From the NCBI GenBank assembly GCA_958009055.1, contig OY253658.1, positions 434,001-498,000 on the forward strand: 64,000 nt of DNA, in the 5' to 3' direction. Position numbers and translations under genes: made by a program. Shown here piece after piece: positions 41,126 through 52,884 of the stretch. Every line of letters starts with the position of its first letter. Position 1 is the first letter of the stretch. The notes under the pieces were generated by a model. That model ran no database searches. It was not told the DNA's origin and worked only from the letters and a program-made list of their open reading frames with translations. Origin of the DNA: Choricystis sp. odSpoLacu1. Taxonomy: Eukaryota; Chlorophyta; Trebouxiophyceae.

Positions 41126-44100
41126 TCACTCAAACACGCCCATCCCCTGGCGCACTCGCGCGGCAGCCAGCGCCGCCGCGCGCGCGGGGGAGGGGTCGTC
41201 GAACGCGGCCGGCTTGCCGGGTGCGGTGGCCCGGCGCGACGGGTTGGAGTCCGCCAACACTCCGCGCGGCCCCAGCCGCGACGGCCCCGCCCCCGCCGAC
41301 CCCGCCCGGGGCGCGGGCAGGGGGGAGAGGACAGGCGCCAGCGCGGGCGTGGGTGACTGGCCGCGCGGCGCGGGCGTCGGCAGCCGCGCGAGCGTGGCGG
41401 TGGGTGGCGGGGGCGGCGTGGGTGCAGCCGCATCCAGCACGGCCGACCACTCATACTCGCCGCACTCGGACACGTCGTCACTGTCGGAGGGAGAGGGGTG
41501 GGCGCCGCCATCGTCACCGTCGCTGCCGACGCCGGGCGTGGGTGGCACGCCCCGCTCGTCGAGCGCGGGAGGGGTGGGCGCGATAAAGGGGGACGCCGCC
41601 CACTCGTTGTCGACAGGGGCAAAGGGACGTGCAGGCGGTGTCTCCATGGCCGCCCCGTGCCCTGCAGGCGTGGGAGGGACGCCGTCGTCGTCTTCTTCTC
41701 CCAGCCGCGCCGGCGTCGGCGGCACGCCATCATCGCCGCCGCCGCCCACGCCGTACGCCGCCCACAGAGCCGCGGGCTCCGCATCGCGGGGCGGGGGCTG
41801 GGGGCGGGGCGTGACCCGGCCGAAGAGGCCGGCAGTGGTGGCAGGCGCAGCGGCCGCGGTTGCGCGCGCAGCCGACGGCCCAGCGCCGCCGCCGTGCCCC
41901 CGCGCCGTAAAGTAGGCTGCCGCCGACGCGGGCGTGGAGAACACAGAGGCTTTGGGAGCGGCCGGGGTGGCCGCACCATCCCCGACAGCCCCCCCGCGAG
42001 CGGGCGACCACCAGCGCGGCGGCAGCGCCGCGCCGCCGTCGCCACCGCCTGCGCTCGGCGGCGGCGTGGGCGGCGGCGCGGCCGGCCCAGCATAGAGCGC
42101 CGTCAACAGGTCCGCCACATTCTCGTCCAGCGCGTCCCAGTAGCGCGTGGCCAGCGCGTCCCGGGCGGCGCGCTGGGCGGCGACGCAGCGAGCGACGCGG
42201 TCGCGCGCGGCGACCGCGTCGCGCGCGGCCGCACTCCACGCACGCAGCGCGGTGCGCTGCAGCGAGGCGACACGCACGCCGACTGCTGCATCTGCAGCGG
42301 CGCGCAGGGCGGAGCGAGACGCCGCCTCCTCGCGCCACGCGAGCAGGGCGCGGCGCGCGACGGCGGCGTCGCCAGCCGCGGCGGCGGCAGCGTTGCGCTC
42401 GCGCGCGGCGCGAGCGGCGCGACGCCACACAAACAAGGCCGCCGCCGCGCGCGCGCGCTCCCAGTCTGCGCCGTCATCCCCTGTGGAGGGAGGGGCGGGG
42501 ACCGCCCCCACGCTGCGCAGCAGGCGGGACCGTTTGGTGGTGGCCAGGGCGGCGCGCACGGCGCGCGCGCGTGCGGTCGCGGCGGCCCAGGCGCAGAGCG
42601 CGGTGCGAGCCCGGTCGGCCGCAACCGCGTCGGCGCGAGCCTCTGCATTCTGGCGCGCCTGCCGCGCGCCCTCCACCACGCCCTTCCACGCGCGCAGCAG
42701 GCTGACTTTATCCGCGCCCACCGCCCGGCGCAGGGCGGCCCCCGCCGCCGCCAAGCGGGCCGCGTTGGCGCGCCACCGGCGCAGCGCTTCGCGCGCGAGC
42801 GCGTCGCGCCGGGTCGCGGTGACTGCCTCCGCGGAGCGCCGGTCGGCGGCCGCAGTCACAGTGACGTCACGCCACGCGCGCAGCACGCGGCGGGCGGCTG
42901 CATCCGCGGCGGCGGCGTCGGAGGCAGTCGCTGCATCGCGGCGCGCCCTCGCGTTGGCCGCCGCGCCAGCCCACGCGCGTAGCACCGCGCGCGCGGTCGC
43001 GGCCGTCCGCCCCTCGGCCCGCGTCCTGGCCACGCGCTCGTTGCGCGCGAGACGGACGGCGGCAGCCCGCCAGGCGCGCAGGGCGGCCCGGGCGCGTCGG
43101 TCGGCGGCGCGGTCGATGAAGGTGGAGAGCGCGGACCGGTGGTCGGCCGCGGCAGCCGCGGTGTCGCGCCACCCGCGCAGCGCACGCAGTACGAGGCCTG
43201 CGTCCGCTGCGGCGGCAGCGCCGGCACTCGCTGCCCTGGCGTCCAGCGCGGCGGTCCTCCAGGCGGCCAGAGACGTGGCCGCCAGTCTGCGTGTGCGAAA
43301 GAGCGCAGACCGCTCGGCGGCCGTGCGCCCGGCCGCGCGCCGGTCGGCCGCGGCAGACACTTGAGCGCCCTCTGCCGCCCGGGACGCCGCCACGCGCGCC
43401 CGCCACACGCTGACCACGCGCCTCGCCCGGCGGGCAGCCATGCAGGCGGCGAGGCGGTCGGTTGCCAGCGCGCGCGCGAGCGCGAGCGCGCCTGCCGCGT
43501 CTGCGCGCTCGCGCTCGGCAAACGCAGCCGCTCTCTCTGCCGCCGCCAGCTCGGCGGCCAACGCTTCGAGTTCAGCGGCCGCTTCGGAGCGCAGCGCGGT
43601 GACGGCATCCACGGTCCAGGTTTTCAGGGCGTCCACGTCGGATCGCAGCGCACGCGCGCGCGCGTCGAGCGCGGCGCGCGCCGACCTCTCCCGCGCCACG
43701 AACGACGTCCACTCCCCGATGACGACATCAGCCACGCGGCCGCCTGGCAGGCGGGCGGTGGAGGCGGTGGTGGATGTGGGGGCGGCCTGCGGCGCGGCGG
43801 CTGGTGCTGCCACCCCAGCGTCTGCCGTGCCCGCCCTCGCAGCATCCGCCGAGAAAAAGGTGCACTGCCACCTCCTCGACCGCAGCCCCACCCGCGTGGA
43901 CCGCCAGGGGCGGGCCCCCGTGGGGGCGCCCGCCACCAGCTCCCACTGCTCGTTGACCCCCAGGTGGGTGGAGAAAAAGACGAGCCGTCTGTCGTCTGCC
44001 GCGGTCCTGCGGCGAGCCTGAAGGAAACGGTCCCCCGCCACGGGAGACCTGAAGCCATACCAGTCGCCCTGGCGCACGACGACGAGCAGGGTGGACGGGT

Positions 44101-44587
44101 GGCCGGGGGCGACGCCCGGGGGCGCGGGGGCCAGGGCCCAGGGAGCGCCCTCGCCGCCGCCTCCGTCTGCGATGACGGCAAAGGGGACGCCGGCCTCGGA
44201 CAGGATGATGACGTCCCCCGACTCGAGGCCAGGGCGCGGAGCGTCGGCGGCGACAAAGCGAGGGGGCAGGGGAGCTGAGAATGGGATGTGTGTGTGAGCT
44301 CAAGGCGTGGGCCAAGTGTGTAACCGTCCACCTCGGCAGGAAGACATGAGTAGTGCGTGTTCAACTGAGGCAGCGTTGGGGAGGCGGGGCGGCGTGGCGG
44401 CGTGAAAAACGAGCGCGCGCGGCGAATGCGCGCGAAAGAAAAAGGAACGCGCACGCAGCATGTTGCGCGGCGCGTCCACCACAACTTGAAGCGTGGCACG
44501 CACACGCACACAATGCGCGTTGAATCGCCTCCACTCACCTTGGCCCGGCGGGCCGGCGGCGGGCGCCGGCCGCGCAGACGGGTCCAT
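41126..44587 (-). CDS. Sfi1-repeat protein with N-terminal beta-trefoil-like domain
   Basis: Minus-strand exons 44587-44539 and 44274-41126 encode 1,065 residues. The N-terminal 180 residues contain GDVIILSEAG and a fascin-like trefoil repeat (GDWYGFRSPVAGDRFLQARR, LVFFSTHLGVNEQWEL). A long central region is built of helical units with the core LRAW(R/K): at least twelve are seen, for example LAAWRTAALDA, LRGWRDTAAAA, LRRWRANAARL and LRAWKGVVEGA, spaced about 35-45 residues. This is the Sfi1 signature for binding centrin on long helices at basal bodies and centrosomes. The C-terminal 300 residues are disordered, with Thr-Pro dipeptides (VPPTP repeats) that could be CDK sites. Centrin binding is inferred from the repeats. 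Confidence 0.8.
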
Positions 44588-44863
44588 TGCAGAGCCGCAA
44601 AGGAAAGTGTCCGCGTGTGGCTTTGGAGCGTGCGAGGGGGGCCCAGACCAGCGCACGGTGGGTGAGGGAGACGGGCAGGAGTCTCGGAGTGCGCCGGTGT
44701 TGGTGTGCGCAGGAAGGCAGACACAAACTCTGGAGTCTGCGCACCGAAAAAAACGGCGCGGCGAGAGTGTGACTTTGCCTGAAACCCACTTTTGACACTG
44801 GCCGTGCCCCGACACACCATCCTCTCTTCACCCTCTCTTTTTGCACCCCAACAAACGCCCATC

Positions 44864-45978
44864 ATGCGTGTCGTTCGTGTGGGTGAGTGGGGGAGACAGT
44901 GCTGGCCAGGTCGAGGCGGCTGCCCCGCAAAATTTCACGAACCCAGCGGGCCCGCATTGGTCGGCCCTGTGCTGTGTGCTCCTGGCGGCCCGCCACTCCC
45001 AAACACAGCCCCAAACGCGGCCCCTTTGTGCCCGTGGGATCACAACACTGCTATTGACGGGGGCAGGCCTGCGCGAGAGTCGCTAACCGCCGGTTTTGTT
45101 GGGAGCGACGTCTCCACCCTACGTCTCTCTGACTCACCCTCTTTTTTTCCTTTTTCCACAGCCTTCCTCCTGCTCCTGGCGACCGCCGCCCTGGCCCAGG
45201 ACCAGCCTCAAACCAAGCCCGCGCCGACCGACACGCCCACCACCAAGCCCGCGCCCACCGACGCGCCGACGACCAAGCCCACGCCGACGACCAAGCCCGC
45301 GCCGACCGACACGCCGACGACCAAGCCGGCACCCCCGTCCACGCCGACGCCCGCGCAGACGGTGCCCGCCCAGGCGGACAAGCCGCAGCCCACCACCAAG
45401 CCCGCGCCCCCGGCCACGCAGACGCCCGCCCAGACGCTGCCCGCGACGGCGTCGCCGCCTCCGCCGTCTGGGGACAACAAGCCGACACCCGCGCCGACGC
45501 CGGCTGCCACGACCAAGCCTGGTGAGTTGAAAGGAGAGCAAAGGATGAGAGAGAGGTGGGAGACGCGTTTTGTTTCATGTCTTCGACTCACCCCAACCAC
45601 ACAGCCCCTCCTCCTCCCTCCGGCGGCGGCGGCGACGCGGGCGGCACCCAGGGTGGCAACACCAACAGCGGCGGCGGCGGCGGCGGCGCCAACGTGGCCG
45701 GCACCCCCTCCTCGGGCGGCAGCTCCGCCAAGTTGTCGGGCGGTGCGATCGCTGGCATCGTCATCGGGTCGATCCTGGGCCTGGCTCTGCTCTCGGGCGC
45801 CCTCACCTACTGCCTGCGCCGCAACGCGGACGGCCACGCGGGCGGCGGCGCCGACAAGCGGGGCGGCGGGCCGTACGCGTCGGATGCTGCTGCTGCTCGC
45901 AATGGTGCCGGCGCGGCCGGCACGGCGGGCGCCAAGACGGCGCACACGGGGTCGGGGCGTGTCGCGACCAACGTGTGA
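44864..45978 (+). CDS. Pro/Thr-rich type I membrane protein
   Basis: Exons 44864-44882, 45162-45521 and 45605-45978 encode 250 residues. A signal peptide (MRVVRVAFLLLLATAALAQ) spans the first intron. The ectodomain is made of Pro/Thr/Lys-rich repeats (TTKPAPTD-like, 45210-45510) then a Gly-rich tract. A single transmembrane helix (GAIAGIVIGSILGLALLSGAL) and a basic, Gly-rich cytoplasmic tail follow. Such mucin- or hydroxyproline-rich stalks are common in algal cell-surface proteins. No catalytic domain is present; function is unknown. Confidence 0.8.
45210..45420 (+). repeat. Coding tandem repeat (TTKPAPTD-like)
   Basis: Imperfect 24-30-nt coding units encode a repeated Thr-Thr-Lys-Pro-Ala-Pro pattern with Asp/Thr variations. 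The repeat sits in the extracellular part of the type I membrane protein and is probably length-variable. Confidence 0.8.
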
Positions 45979-46433
45979 GCGTGAACATAAAGAGACGCGC
46001 CCCTCCCCCCTTCCCCCCCAAACGACCGGCGCTGCGCGCTGTGGTCTCTCCCCCACACCCTCTCTTTACTGAGCCCCCCCCCCACTTACAACCTCTCTCT
46101 CTCTCGATCGCACCCGCTCGAGTGAAGTGGCGGTCTTTTTGGAAACACCAAAATATGCAACAAAACGGGGGGTGAAAAAACGACAAAAAAACGCAACAGC
46201 CGCGGAACTCCCACACTAGACGAAAAAAAAAAAACGAAAAACTCTGGGCGTGTGTGTTGGGGACCGAAACGTTCCTCTCCCCACCCCCCCGCGCGTGTTG
46301 CACACCCCTAAACACACCACACTCCTCCCGGTTGCCTGGCGGGCGCCCGCGCGCGCGCGTGTGTGTGTGTGCGCGTACGGCCCGCATTGTGTGTTTGACA
46401 CCGCCGCGTCCCGAACCTCCCCAAAACGCACAC
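45979..46433. other. Intergenic region, no gene seen
   Basis: 3' flank with CATAAA shortly after the stop, then T-rich, A-rich and C-rich tracts up to the NOT3 start codon at 46434. No open frame with sensible similarity. Confidence 0.4.
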
Positions 46434-48571
46434 ATGGCGGCCTCCCGCAAGCTGCAGGCCGAGGTGGAGCGGACGCTAAAACGCGTGGCGGAAGGAATGG
46501 AGGCGTTTGACGCGACGTACGAAAAGGTGCGTGTTTCGGCGTCCCTCGTCTGCATTTTCGGAGAGCGGGAAGGGTGGGGAGGACGGCGCACGGGACACCC
46601 TCGTCCCGTGCGACCGCCCGCCACATGCACAGGGAGAGAGTGTCACCGGCTGTGTGCGTGCGCACGCGCTGACTCCGAGGCACGGTGGCAGGTGTGGTGG
46701 CCGACGACACGCCGCCAAACACGCGGGCTCGATTTTGGCTGCGCGTGTGCGCGCCCCCCGCGCTCCCACGCCCCAGATCTGGGACCTGGTGCCACCAAGC
46801 GTCACGTGACCATCTGCTGGCTGGGGTCGGGCACCGCGGGCGGCGGCACGGGGCGTGGCAATTGGCGGCCGGACGGACGCGTGAGCGGGAATTGTTTTTT
46901 GTTTTTTTTTTCGACCCCCCAAAAACCAACTCACCCCACACACACCACCACACACCCTCACAGGTCTACGACAAAGACCAAGCCTCTCTGCGCGACAAGA
47001 ACGAGGCCGACCTCAAAAAAGAGCTCAAAAAGCTGCAAAAGTGTCGCGACGCGATCAAGGGCTGGCTCTCCGGGTCCGACGTCAAGGACAAGTCCGACCT
47101 CGCCCGCGCCCGCGCCGACATCGAGCGCCGCATGGAGAAGTTCAAAGCATGTGAGCGTGAATCCAAAACGAAAACGTTTTCGCGGGAGGGGCTGGCCCTG
47201 CAGGCCGCCCGCGCACAGGACCCGGAGACCGCCGCGCGCGAAGCCGCGCGCGACTGGATCAATGAAACGGTGTCCAAGTTCAATGAAGAGCTGGACAGCA
47301 TGGACGCCGAGCTGGAGACGCTGGCCGCGGGGCGCGGGCGGCGCGGGCGCGCGCCGCCGCGCGCGACGGCACTGGAAACCCAGTCCGAGCGCCACCGCGC
47401 CCACATCGCGCGCCTGGAGCAACTGTTGCGCCTGCTGGACAATGAAGCCGTGGACGCGGACGAGGTGGACGGCGTGCGCGATTTGGTGGACGACTACGCG
47501 TCGCGGTGTGGGGATGCCCCCGGCGGGCCGGGCGAGTTTGCCGACCCTGACGATTTATACGAAGGCCTCGTCGACCGTTTGGACGCGGTGGAAGCGTCCC
47601 TGCCTGCCGTCCCATCCACCGCCGCCCTCAAAACGCATGGCGAGGGCGGCAAGAAGAAGGAGGATGGCGACAGCGGCGCGCCGACGTCGAAAAAGGAGGA
47701 CGACCGCGCCGCGGCCGCAGCGGCCGCCGTCAAGCAGCAGCTGGCGGCGGCGGGCGTGCTGCAGGGCGCGGCCGCTGCCTCAGTGGCGTCCAAGGACGAC
47801 AGGCCGTCGGCTGACGGCGCCAAAAAGGAGGCGCCGTCGCCTGCTGCCCCCAATCCCAGTGCGCCGCCGCCGTCGCCGCCCGCGCGGCCGGCCGGGTGGG
47901 CCGCCCCCCCGGGCGGCGCCGCCGCTGCGCGCAGCGGGGCGGGCAGCGGGGATGGCGGCGCTGCTGCCACCACCGGCGACGGGGCGTCGCCCGCGTCGTC
48001 GGCGGCCACGACGCCGCGCTCGCCAGCGGCGCCGCCGCCGCCGCCGCCGCCGCGCGGGGATGATGCGACCACTCCACCCGCCGCGACCGGCCCTCCCCCC
48101 GCCCCGCCCGCCGTCCTGCACGCCCTGCTGGCCGCCTGCGCCCCCCGCTCCATCCCCACGCCCGCCGACTCGGCGTGGTCGCCCGTGCCGCCACGCTGCC
48201 GCTCGCTGCCGCGCGGCCCGCCCGCCTCCTACCCCGCCACCCGTCCCCCCGCCCTGGACTCGCCCGCCCTGTACGAACGCCTGGACACGCAGGCCCTGTT
48301 CTTCGCGTTCTACTACCTGCCAGGTTCCCTGGCCCAAAACCTGGCCGCGCGCGAACTCAAGCGCCAGTCGTGGCGCTACCATAAGCAGCATGGCGCCTGG
48401 TTCCAGCGGCATGAGGAACCCACGGCTGCGACGGGCACGTATGAACGCGGCACCTACGTCTACTTTGACTACAGCGTGGTCCACGACGACGCGCGCGCGG
48501 GGTGGTGCTACCGCCTCAAGCAGGACTTCACGTTTCAGTATGACGCGCTGGAGGATGAGCTGGTGCCGTGA
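46434..48571 (+). CDS. CCR4-NOT complex subunit NOT3
   Basis: Exons 46434-46526 and 46964-48571, phase 0, encode 566 residues. NOT3 (CNOT3/Not5) is a structural subunit of the deadenylase complex. The N-terminal helical domain is typical: SRKLQAEVERTLKRVAEGM at the start, then DLKKELKKLQKCRDAIKGWL, LARARADIERRMEKFKACER and KTKTFSREGLALQ. A long Pro/Ala-rich linker follows. The C-terminal NOT box is clear (LFFAFYYLPGSLAQNLAARE, LKRQSWRYHKQHGAWFQRHEEP, then GTYVYFDY). The first intron, 437 nt, is the longest in the window; it contains no recognisable coding sequence. Confidence 0.95.
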
Positions 48572-49000
48572 TGTTGGAGTGATGAGTGCTGTGTGCGTGT
48601 GAGCGGGAGAGAGAGAGAGAGACAGAGCGCGTGAACTCTCTTTTGTTGTGTGTGCAAGGGCGCGCCCCCAGTTGCGGGGGGTTCTTTGTTCTTGCTGTTT
48701 CCATCTTCACCAACGCTGTGCGCATATGGTCCATGCTTTTGAAAGCCAAAACATGAAAAACTCTGGTCAAAACCGAAAAAAAGGTGGTTGAGAGAGAGGG
48801 AAGAACAGGACAGCGGCTGCCCTGTTCTAAAAACGAAACAAGGCGCACACTGCGCACCCGTTTTTTCTCTCTGGGGCTGCTCGCCAAAAGCCCCACCCCC
48901 GTCACCTTCACTCTCCATCTGCCTCTGTGGGAGCAGTCGCTGACGCACGCCCACCGCCCGCGGGGCCGCAGATCGAAACACACACACACGACCCGTCGCA
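48572..49000. other. Intergenic region, no gene seen
   Basis: A GT-rich and GA-rich 3' flank after NOT3 is followed by an A/T-richer stretch near 48680-48800 and then the leader of the DEG7 gene. No open frame or RNA gene supported. Confidence 0.4.
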
Positions 49001-52000
49001 ATGGCCTCCCCCCTGCGCCAGACCATGGCCCCCTCCACCCCGTCCGACGAGCTGGAATCCATGGTGGACGACGCCCTGGCGGCCGTGGATGCGCCCGGCC
49101 CCTCCGCCGCGGCCGCGTGGCAGGCGGCGCTGGCCAAGGTGGTGCCCTGTGTGGTTGTGCTCAAGTGAGTGATGTTGTTGTGTGTGTGTGGCGTGGTGTG
49201 GGGAAGAGAAGAGAAGCAGAGCGCGTGCTCGTATTGGGGGCGTGGCGAGGGGAGCGAGGAGGGAGGAATGGGGCAAGCGATGCCTTCTCTCGACGCCCAA
49301 CCCCGCCCAACCCTCCCCATAGAGTCACCCACAACCGCGCCTTTGACACCGAACCCGCCGTCTCCACCTACGCCACCGGCTTCATCGTGGACGCGCGCCG
49401 CGGCATCATCCTAACCAACCGCCACGTCCATTTTCCTGGGCCGGTGACAGCGGAAGCCATTTTTCTGAATCGGGAGGAGGTGGATGTCTTTCCCCTCTAC
49501 GCCGACCCCGTCCACGACTTTGCCTTCTTCACGTTCGACCCCGCCGCCGTACAGTTCATGGGGGTGGGGGACGTCCCCCTCGCCCCCGACGGCGCGCGCG
49601 TGGGGCTGGACGTGCGCGTGGTGGGCAACGACTCGGGCGAGAAAGTTTCGATCCTGGCCGGCACCCTGGCCCGCCTGGACCGGGACGCGCCGTCCTACGG
49701 CAAGCGCAATTACAATGACTTCAACACGTACTACATCCAGGTTGGTGTTTGGGCGGGGGCTGGGTGGGGGGGTGGGGTGGAAAAAGGAGGGCGACACACA
49801 CACCCACACCACCAAACCACACCCCCTTCCTCCAGGCCGCGTCCGGCACCAAGGGCGGCTCCTCCGGCTCCCCCGTCGTCGACGCATCCGGCCGGGCGGT
49901 CGCGTTGAACGCGGGTGGGAAGGTCAAAGCCGCGTCAGCCTACTATCTGCCGCTCCACCGCGTCGTGCGCGCGCTGGCGTTGCTGCGGGCGGGGTTCGAC
50001 GGCGCGGGCGGCGCGTGGGTGGGCGCCCAGCTGACCGCGCCGCGAGGCGACCTGCAGGCAGTCTTCCAGTTCAAGGGTGCGTGTTTTGGCGGGGCGGTGG
50101 CGCGGCCGCGGGCGCCGCGTCGGGCGGCGGCGGCGTGAGGGGAGGAAAAGGAAAACGCTGTCTGAAGAAAGCACGTCCCTCACTTTCCCTCCCTCCCCAC
50201 CCAACCCCCATCAGGCTTCGACGAAGCCCGCCGCCTGGGCCTGCACACAGACGCGGAAGCCGCCCTCCGCGCCGCTGCGGCTGGACCCGGGGGCGGTGGC
50301 GCGGCGGCGGACGCCGCGTCGCGCGGGACGGGCGCGTTGGTTGTGTGCGATGTTATTCCGTCCGGCCCCTCCGACGGCGCCCTCGAACCCGGCGACGTCC
50401 TCCTGTCCGTGGATGGGGCCGAGATCGTGCACTTCCTGCCCCTGGAAGCCGCCCTGGATGACGCGGTGGGGCGCAGTGTGCGCGTGGTGGTCGACCGGGG
50501 GGGGGAGCGGATCGTCGTCGAAGTCGCAGTCCAGGACTTACACGCCGTCACCCCCGCCGCCTACCTCGAGATCGCGGGCGGCATCCTGCACCCCCTCTCC
50601 TACCAAGTCGCCTGCTCCCACCGCTCGCCCACGGGGCTGCTGTACGTGGCGGACCCGGGCCACACGCTGGGGCGGGCGGGCGTGCCGCGCGGCGCGGTGG
50701 TGACCGCGCTTGCCCACACGCCCACCCCCACGGCCTCCGCGTTTGCGGCGGTGCTGGCGGCGCAGACTCCTGGGTCCCGCATCCCGGTCGACTGGTACGA
50801 GTTTTCGGACCGGGGGCGCCCGCGCGTGGGGCTGGCCACAGTGGACGCAGGCTGGTTTGGCCCGCCCGTGTTTTGGGAGCGCGACGCGGTCGCGGGCGGC
50901 TCCTGGCGCGCGTCGTCGACGCCGCCAGCCAGTTTGGGTGGCGGCATGAAGCTGGATGTGGCTTCGCTCTCGCTGGAGGGTGGGGAAGGCGGTGGGGGCG
51001 GGGACAGTGTCAGCGACGACGACGACGGCGACGCGCCCGACGACGACCCGCCTGCTGACGCCTCCTCCCCCTCCTCCCCGCGCGCCTGGCTCGCCACCAT
51101 CGATGTCGACGTCCCCGTCGTCGCCCTGGCGGACGGCGTGCACGCGCGCGCGTTCTCGGGGGCTGCGATCATTGTGGCGCACGACCCGGCGCGCGGGTTT
51201 GGTCTCGCCGTCGTCGACCGCAACACAATTCCCATCGCGCCCGTCGACGCGCGCCTCTCGTTCGGCGGCTACCCCGCCGACGTCGCCGCCCACCCCGCCT
51301 TCCTCCACCCTCAACACAACTTCGCCATTGTGGCGTACTCGACGGCCGACCTGCCGCCAGCTGCGGCGGCTGCCATCCAGGCTGCCCCCCTGGACGCGGC
51401 GCCGCTGACCCCCGGCGCGCGCCTCACCCTTGCCGGCCTCGCGTCCGACGGCGGCGTCGTGCGCCGCTCCGTCGCCGTCGTCCACCCCGCGTCCCCGCTG
51501 TCCGCCTCCCCGGCAGACGTGCCCCGCTTCCGGGCGGTGCACGAAGTCACGATCAAACTTGAGCACGACTACGGGAGTTACGCGGGCGCGTTGGTGACGG
51601 GGGAGGGCGCCGTCGCCGGCCTGTGGGCGTCCTACTCGGAGCAGCGCGACTCGGACGACAGAGAATTTTGCAGCGGGCTCCCGACTGCGTCGTTCGCGCC
51701 GTGGGTCGCTGCTGTCGTCGCGTCGTTTGAGGGCCTGCCGGCGCGCGTTCCGCCCCCGCCCTCCGTCCCCGTGCTGGACGCCGAGTTTGCGCCCCTCTCC
51801 CTGGCCCGCGCCGCCCGCTACGGCGTGCCCCCCGCCTGGATTGCCCGCCTCGCGGCCACCGGCAGCGACCGCCGCACCGCGCTGCGCGTGCGCGCCACCC
51901 TGGCCGGCTCGTCCGCTGCCGCCGTGCTGGCGGCGGGCGACGTGTTGCTGGCGGTGGGGGGGGTTCCCGTGGTGGACTACCCTGGCCTGGAGGCGGCGGT

Positions 52001-52554
52001 GGCGGCGGCGGCCAAGGGTGGTGGCGGGGAGAGTGGCGACGGGTCCACCCCCCCCCCCCACCACCACCCCGCTCACCCTCACCATCGTCCGCGGCTCCAA
52101 AGTCACCGACGTCCCCCTCGCCCCCTCCCTGGAGCCCGGCCTGGCCACCACCCGCATCGTGCACTGGTGTGGCGCCCAGATTCAGGCCCCCCATCGCGCG
52201 GTGCGGGAGCTGGGGCACGCGCCGCCGTCTGGCGGCTCTGGGGTCTATGTCTCCCGCTGGCACCACGGCTCCCCCGCCCACCGCTACTCCCTGTATGCGT
52301 TGAACTGGATTGCGTCGATCAATGGGGTGGCGACGCCGGATGTCGACGCGTTTCTTGCGGCTGTGCAGTCGCTGCCGCACCGCGCGCCGGTGCGGGTGGG
52401 TTTGGTCCACGTGGAGACGACCAAGCCAAAAGTGCTCACCCTCAAGCAAGACCTGGTGTACTGGCCCACCGTCGTGCTGGAGCGGGGGGAGGGGGCGTCC
52501 CCCCTGGACGCGGCGGGCGGGTGGATGCGGACGGTGGTGGCGTCCGCGAAGTGA
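49001..52554 (+). CDS. DEG7: DEG7/Nma111-type serine protease with PDZ domains
   Basis: Exons 49001-49164, 49323-49740, 49836-50076 and 50215-52554; one base must be skipped at the C12 tract 52048-52059 to keep the last PDZ strand and reach the stop, giving 1,053 residues. The trypsin-like triad is His89 (LTNRHV), Asp120 (PVHDFAFF) and Ser204 (GGSSGSPVV). Two protease-like halves and several PDZ domains are expected in DEG7; the second half here (around 51100-51720) keeps the fold but lacks a clear triad. Plant DEG7 helps repair photodamaged photosystem II, whereas yeast Nma111 is nuclear. No plastid transit peptide is apparent, so the location is open. Confidence 0.9.
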
Positions 52555-52884
52555 AGATGAATAGTGTGTGTGTGTGTGTGTGTGCCTGTGTGTGCCTGAC
52601 TGCGTGTGTGTGTGTGTGTGTGCTGCACGGGGGACTGCCTGTCTTGCTTTTCTGGTGTGGGAGCCAAACGGTTTTTATCTCCCATTTGTGTGTTAAAAAA
52701 AGGGTGTTCATGTGTTTTTACAGGGTCTCCACCGACGAATAGGAATGGTGTCAAGTGTTGATGTGGGATTCAAGTTCGAACAAGGGGTGAATGAAGGGGT
52801 GGGACTCAGTGTTGGGGGGGGGGGGGGGGCGAGGAAACGAAAACGAAAACTAATCAAGTGTCGAAAATTGATTTTTTTAATCAC
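52555..52884. repeat. (GT)n-rich intergenic region with G16 run
   Basis: GT/TG dinucleotide tract at 52563-52622, then a G16 run at 52814-52829. No gene is seen between the DEG7 stop and the convergent SfsA-like gene. Likely 3' UTR sequence of both. Confidence 0.8.

Noticed and set aside
46527..46963. Possible nested gene in the long NOT3 intron
   Set aside because: Open frames here are short, in conflict with splice sites and show no similarity; the intron has a normal donor, pyrimidine-rich 3' part and acceptor.
52563..52622. (GT)n tract as a possible regulatory array or CRISPR-like repeat
   Set aside because: Simple dinucleotide microsatellite without spacers; this is a eukaryotic nuclear sequence and no CRISPR array is present.
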